Both the position numbers and the translations under genes were made by a program. DNA of 19,382 bases from the NCBI GenBank assembly GCA_947374315.1, contig CANCBK010000030.1, forward strand, positions 1 to 19,382, in the 5' to 3' direction. This DNA is from Burkholderiaceae bacterium (GTDB taxonomy: Bacteria; Pseudomonadota; Gammaproteobacteria; Burkholderiales; Burkholderiaceae). Each line of letters opens with the position of its first letter. Positions within the stretch are counted from its first letter, which is position 1. Under the pieces are notes generated by a model. That model did no database searches and was not told the origin of the DNA. It saw only the letters and a list, made by a program, of their open reading frames with translations. This document shows positions 15,456 to 19,382 of this stretch, in pieces.

Positions 15456-16743
15456 AGCCATTCCACTCCCTGAACTCGCTGGATTTACAGAACGTAATGG
15501 CCATTGGTATGCCGAAGAAATCCCCTTAGCGGATTTGGCCAAAGAGTTCGGAACGCCTTTATATGTCTACAGCAAAAAGGCGCTGACCAATGCTTATCAA
15601 GCCTATGACAAAGCCTGTGTAGACTCTGCTGGCAAAAGACGGGCACGCGTTCATTACGCTATGAAAGCAAATAGCAACCTCGCAGTAATCGATTGCTTTA
15701 AAAAATTAGGTGCTGGCTTTGACTTGGTCAGTGGTGGTGAGTTGGCCCGCGCACTCGCAGTTGGTGCCGATCCAAAAAGCTTGGTATTTGCGGGTGTTGG
15801 TAAATCCGCCCATGAAATCGCTCAAGCATTAGAAGCGGGTGTTAAGTGTATCAATGTGGAATCGATTGCTGAACTTCACCAAATTAATCGCGTTGCCAAA
15901 AAACTCCATTGCCGCGCCCCTATTTCTTTGCGGGTAAATCCAGATGTCGATGCACAAACACATCCCTATATCTCCACTGGATTAAAAGGGAATAAATTTG
16001 GCATCGCCTATCACGAGGTATTAAAAACCTACCGCGAAGCCGCGCTGCTCTCACAAATTGATGTTGTCGGCATTGATTGCCATATTGGCTCTCAGATTAC
16101 CAACACCGCACCGTATTTAGATGCGCTTGATAAAGTACTCGAATTAGTCGCTCAATTGAAAAAAGAAGGTATTGAGATTCATCATCTCGATTTAGGTGGG
16201 GGCCTCGGCATCTCTTATGGCGATGACAATCCGCCTGACATTACTGACTTCACCAACTCTTTACTGAATCATGTTGCCGAGCGGGGCTTTGGTCATCTCG
16301 ACGTTGTATTGGAGCCGGGCAGATCCCTCGTAGGTAATGCCGGAGTACTGCTCACCCAAGTGGAATATCTCAAGCCTGGCGCTGAGAAAAACTTTTGTAT
16401 CGTGGATGCCGCGATGACCGAGCTGATGCGTCCCGCGCTCTACGAGGCATATCACGGCATTGTTCCCGTACAAACCAAATCTGTGACTAGTGCTACCTAT
16501 GACATCGTAGGGCCGGTATGCGAATCTGGCGATTGGCTTGGAAGAGATCGCGCCCTAGCCGTTGAAGAAGGCGATCTATTGGCAATCCTGTCAGCGGGCG
16601 CTTATGGTTTTGTGATGGCATCTAACTACAACACCAGACCCAAGCCTGCAGAAATTATGGTGGACGGAAAGAATGCTTTCGTCATTCGTACTCGTGAAAA
16701 TATTGCTGATCTTTTTGCTACCGAAACTGTATTACCGAGTTAA
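15445..16743 (+). CDS. lysA: Diaminopimelate decarboxylase
   Basis: This 432-residue PLP enzyme decarboxylates meso-diaminopimelate to L-lysine, the last step of lysine synthesis. It is a fold-type III (alanine racemase-like) decarboxylase. The PLP lysine is Lys74 in HYAMKANSN, the phosphate-binding glycines are GGGLG at 251-255, EPGRS is at 290-294, and the substrate-site Cys359-Glu360 lies in GPVCESGD, followed by AGAYGFVMASNYN near 385-396. The frame is open far upstream, but the earlier part reads through the lptM coding region. The ATG at 15445 gives the normal family start (ELAGFTERNGHWYAEEIPL). No strong Shine-Dalgarno is visible, so coupling to lptM through the 11-nt overlap is likely. 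A strong terminator follows. Confidence 0.96.
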   Translation: MTSKAIPLPELAGFTERNGHWYAEEIPLADLAKEFGTPLYVYSKKALTNAYQAYDKACVDSAGKRRARVHYAMKANSNLAVIDCFKKLGAGFDLVSGGELARALAVGADPKSLVFAGVGKSAHEIAQALEAGVKCINVESIAELHQINRVAKKLHCRAPISLRVNPDVDAQTHPYISTGLKGNKFGIAYHEVLKTYREAALLSQIDVVGIDCHIGSQITNTAPYLDALDKVLELVAQLKKEGIEIHHLDLGGGLGISYGDDNPPDITDFTNSLLNHVAERGFGHLDVVLEPGRSLVGNAGVLLTQVEYLKPGAEKNFCIVDAAMTELMRPALYEAYHGIVPVQTKSVTSATYDIVGPVCESGDWLGRDRALAVEEGDLLAILSAGAYGFVMASNYNTRPKPAEIMVDGKNAFVIRTRENIADLFATETVLPS

Positions 16744-16764
16744 ATTCATAAAGCGTAGGCAATA

Positions 16765-16794
16765 AAAAACCCCGCCAAATTGAGCGGGGTTTTT
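16765..16794. terminator. Bidirectional intrinsic terminator between lysA and cytochrome c4
   Basis: A hairpin with a 6-bp CCCCGC/GCGGGG core extends through five A-T pairs to an 11-bp stem, with an 8-nt loop. It is flanked by an A run on the left and a T run on the right, so it can act on both strands. It lies 22 nt past the lysA stop and 23 nt past the end of the convergent cytochrome gene, and probably serves both. Confidence 0.92.
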
Positions 16795-16816
16795 GTTTTG
16801 ATGCTGAATACGGCTA

Positions 16817-17554
16817 TTAATGCAAGCCTGCCATGTAATCTGCAACTGCTTTCATCTCCTGATCAGAAAGCTTGGTAGCGATCGTAGTCATCTGGCTGCT
16901 ATTTTTACGAGTACCTTCACGGAATGCCAATAACTGAGCTGTTGAATAGTCAGCCCATTGGCCACTCAAACGGGGATACTGGGAAGGAATACCAGCGCCA
17001 GTTGGGCTATGACATGCTGCGCAGGCTGGCACACCTTTAGCAGCGATACCGCCGCGATAGATGCTTTGGCCGAGCTCAATAGTGTCCTTATTCTGCGCAA
17101 CGCCCAAAGAAGGCTCCTGCTTAACCAAGTAAGCAGCAATATTATTCATATCCTGTTCAGTCAAACTGGCAGCCATACCAGCCATGACTGCATTAGCACG
17201 AGTGCCTTCTTTAAAGTTTTTCAACTGCTTGGCGATGTATGCCGCATGCTGAGCCGCCAACTTAGGCCAGGCGCCTGACGCACTCTTACCGTTTGCACCG
17301 TGGCAGCCAACGCAAGCCACAACACCACGGCTAGCGTCACCGTTAGAGTAAAGCGCTTCGCCTGCTGCGGGATCAGCTTTAGGCTTACCTGGCACCACTG
17401 GCTTGGCTGCAGGAGCCTCTGCCATTGGTGTAGCCGCTGGAGCGGCATCTGAGGCGCTAACAGCGCTTGAGAAGCCGGTCGTAGCTAGAAAAAAGCCTGT
17501 GGCTAGGCTAGCAGTTAAGCTAGTTAATTTGGAGATTTGAGAGGTTTGACGCAT
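16817..17554 (-). CDS. Di-haem cytochrome c4, periplasmic
   Basis: This 245-residue protein has two class I cytochrome c domains in tandem, each with a CxxCH haem site (CVGCH at 81-85, CAACH at 178-182). Candidate distal methionines are Met124 or Met127 in the first half and Met222 in the second, within matching segments GTRANAVMAGMA and GTRKNSSQMTTIA. A Sec signal peptide (about 1-34) is followed by an unusual Ala/Pro-rich stretch of roughly 27 residues before the first haem domain. Cytochrome c4 proteins carry electrons from the bc1 complex to terminal oxidases in the periplasm, often membrane-attached. The start has AAGG 8 nt upstream. It is divergent from engB, as in other betaproteobacteria. 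No cytochrome c maturation genes follow; the terminator closes the unit. Confidence 0.93.
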   Translation of the reverse strand: MRQTSQISKLTSLTASLATGFFLATTGFSSAVSASDAAPAATPMAEAPAAKPVVPGKPKADPAAGEALYSNGDASRGVVACVGCHGANGKSASGAWPKLAAQHAAYIAKQLKNFKEGTRANAVMAGMAASLTEQDMNNIAAYLVKQEPSLGVAQNKDTIELGQSIYRGGIAAKGVPACAACHSPTGAGIPSQYPRLSGQWADYSTAQLLAFREGTRKNSSQMTTIATKLSDQEMKAVADYMAGLH

Positions 17555-17622
17555 TATGTTTACCTTGGCAAAAATTCCTAAAAGTGTTTGGGCCCTACCT
17601 TTTACAACTTTTTACCCAACAC

Positions 17623-17638
17623 CATGAGATATTTCATG
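17623..17638. repeat. Short inverted repeat in the cytochrome c4 / engB gap
   Basis: CATGA at 17623-17627 and TCATG at 17634-17638 form an inverted repeat with a 6-nt spacer, in the 115-bp divergent gap and about 15 nt before a candidate engB -10 box. It could be an operator, but arms this short also arise by chance. Nothing else clear is seen in this gap. Confidence 0.25.
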
Positions 17639-17669
17639 ATTTTGCGTGATTTTACAATAGCTTCTGCAC

Positions 17670-19338
<1,669 letters not shown>

Positions 19339-19349
19339 TTCACCTCAAA

Positions 19350-19382
19350 AAAGTTAAATGGGTAATCAACCCATTTAACTTT
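19350..19382 (+). terminator. Probable terminator of the engB-hemB operon
   Basis: A perfect 14-bp stem, AAAGTTAAATGGGT (19350-19363) with its complement (19369-19382), encloses a 5-nt loop just after hemB. The right arm ends in TTT at the window edge, so the length of any T run cannot be seen. The A run on the left suggests it may work in both directions. Confidence 0.75.

Overview
The window reads as a stretch of chromosome from a betaproteobacterium of the Burkholderiales, most likely a Polynucleobacter-like freshwater member. The grounds are the gene set and order (gltBD followed by mlaFED, mrcA divergent from a pilus-type secretin with aroK and aroB, cyaY divergent from lptM and lysA, cytochrome c4 divergent from engB and hemB), the protein sequences, moderate GC content and very tight gene packing. 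The assignment is from recognition only, without any database search. There are no rRNA or tRNA genes, CRISPR arrays, prophage or complete insertion sequences.

Layout: (A) 1-8007, all minus strand: gltB and gltD (glutamate synthase), then mlaF, mlaE and the first 16 codons of mlaD (phospholipid transport between the membranes). Spacing is tight (38, 10, -4 and 21 nt), so this is probably one transcript from a promoter near 8035-8063. (B) 8008-8900: a 176-bp gap holding a 10-bp inverted repeat, then a single RAYT-type HUH transposase gene lying 12 nt behind mrcA. (C) 8901-11237 mrcA (PBP1a, minus), then a 140-bp divergent gap with a consensus -10 box nearly touching the mrcA start codon and a terminator-like hairpin. 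(D) 11378-14804, plus: a bitopic membrane protein with a PilP/GspC-like C-terminus, a short secretin, aroK and aroB, overlapping or nearly so. (E) 14824-15207 cyaY, minus. (F) 15255-16743 lptM and lysA, plus, overlapping by 11 nt and closed by a strong bidirectional terminator. (G) 16817-17554 a di-haem cytochrome c4, minus. (H) 17670-19338 engB and hemB, plus, overlapping by 17 nt, with a perfect 14-bp hairpin at the window edge.

Most of the window is core metabolism and envelope biogenesis: nitrogen assimilation, outer-membrane lipid asymmetry, peptidoglycan synthesis, shikimate pathway, lysine and haem synthesis, iron handling and respiration. The least ordinary part is 11378-13176. Where related bacteria usually carry pilMNOPQ, this genome has only two genes: one inner-membrane tether protein that appears to combine PilN/PilO-like and PilP/GspC-like features, and a 373-residue secretin with a single N-domain. 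This reduced two-gene secretin module, and the RAYT gene with its inverted repeat beside a possible inversion breakpoint, are the best candidates for follow-up. I saw no convincing undescribed defence or RNA-based system.
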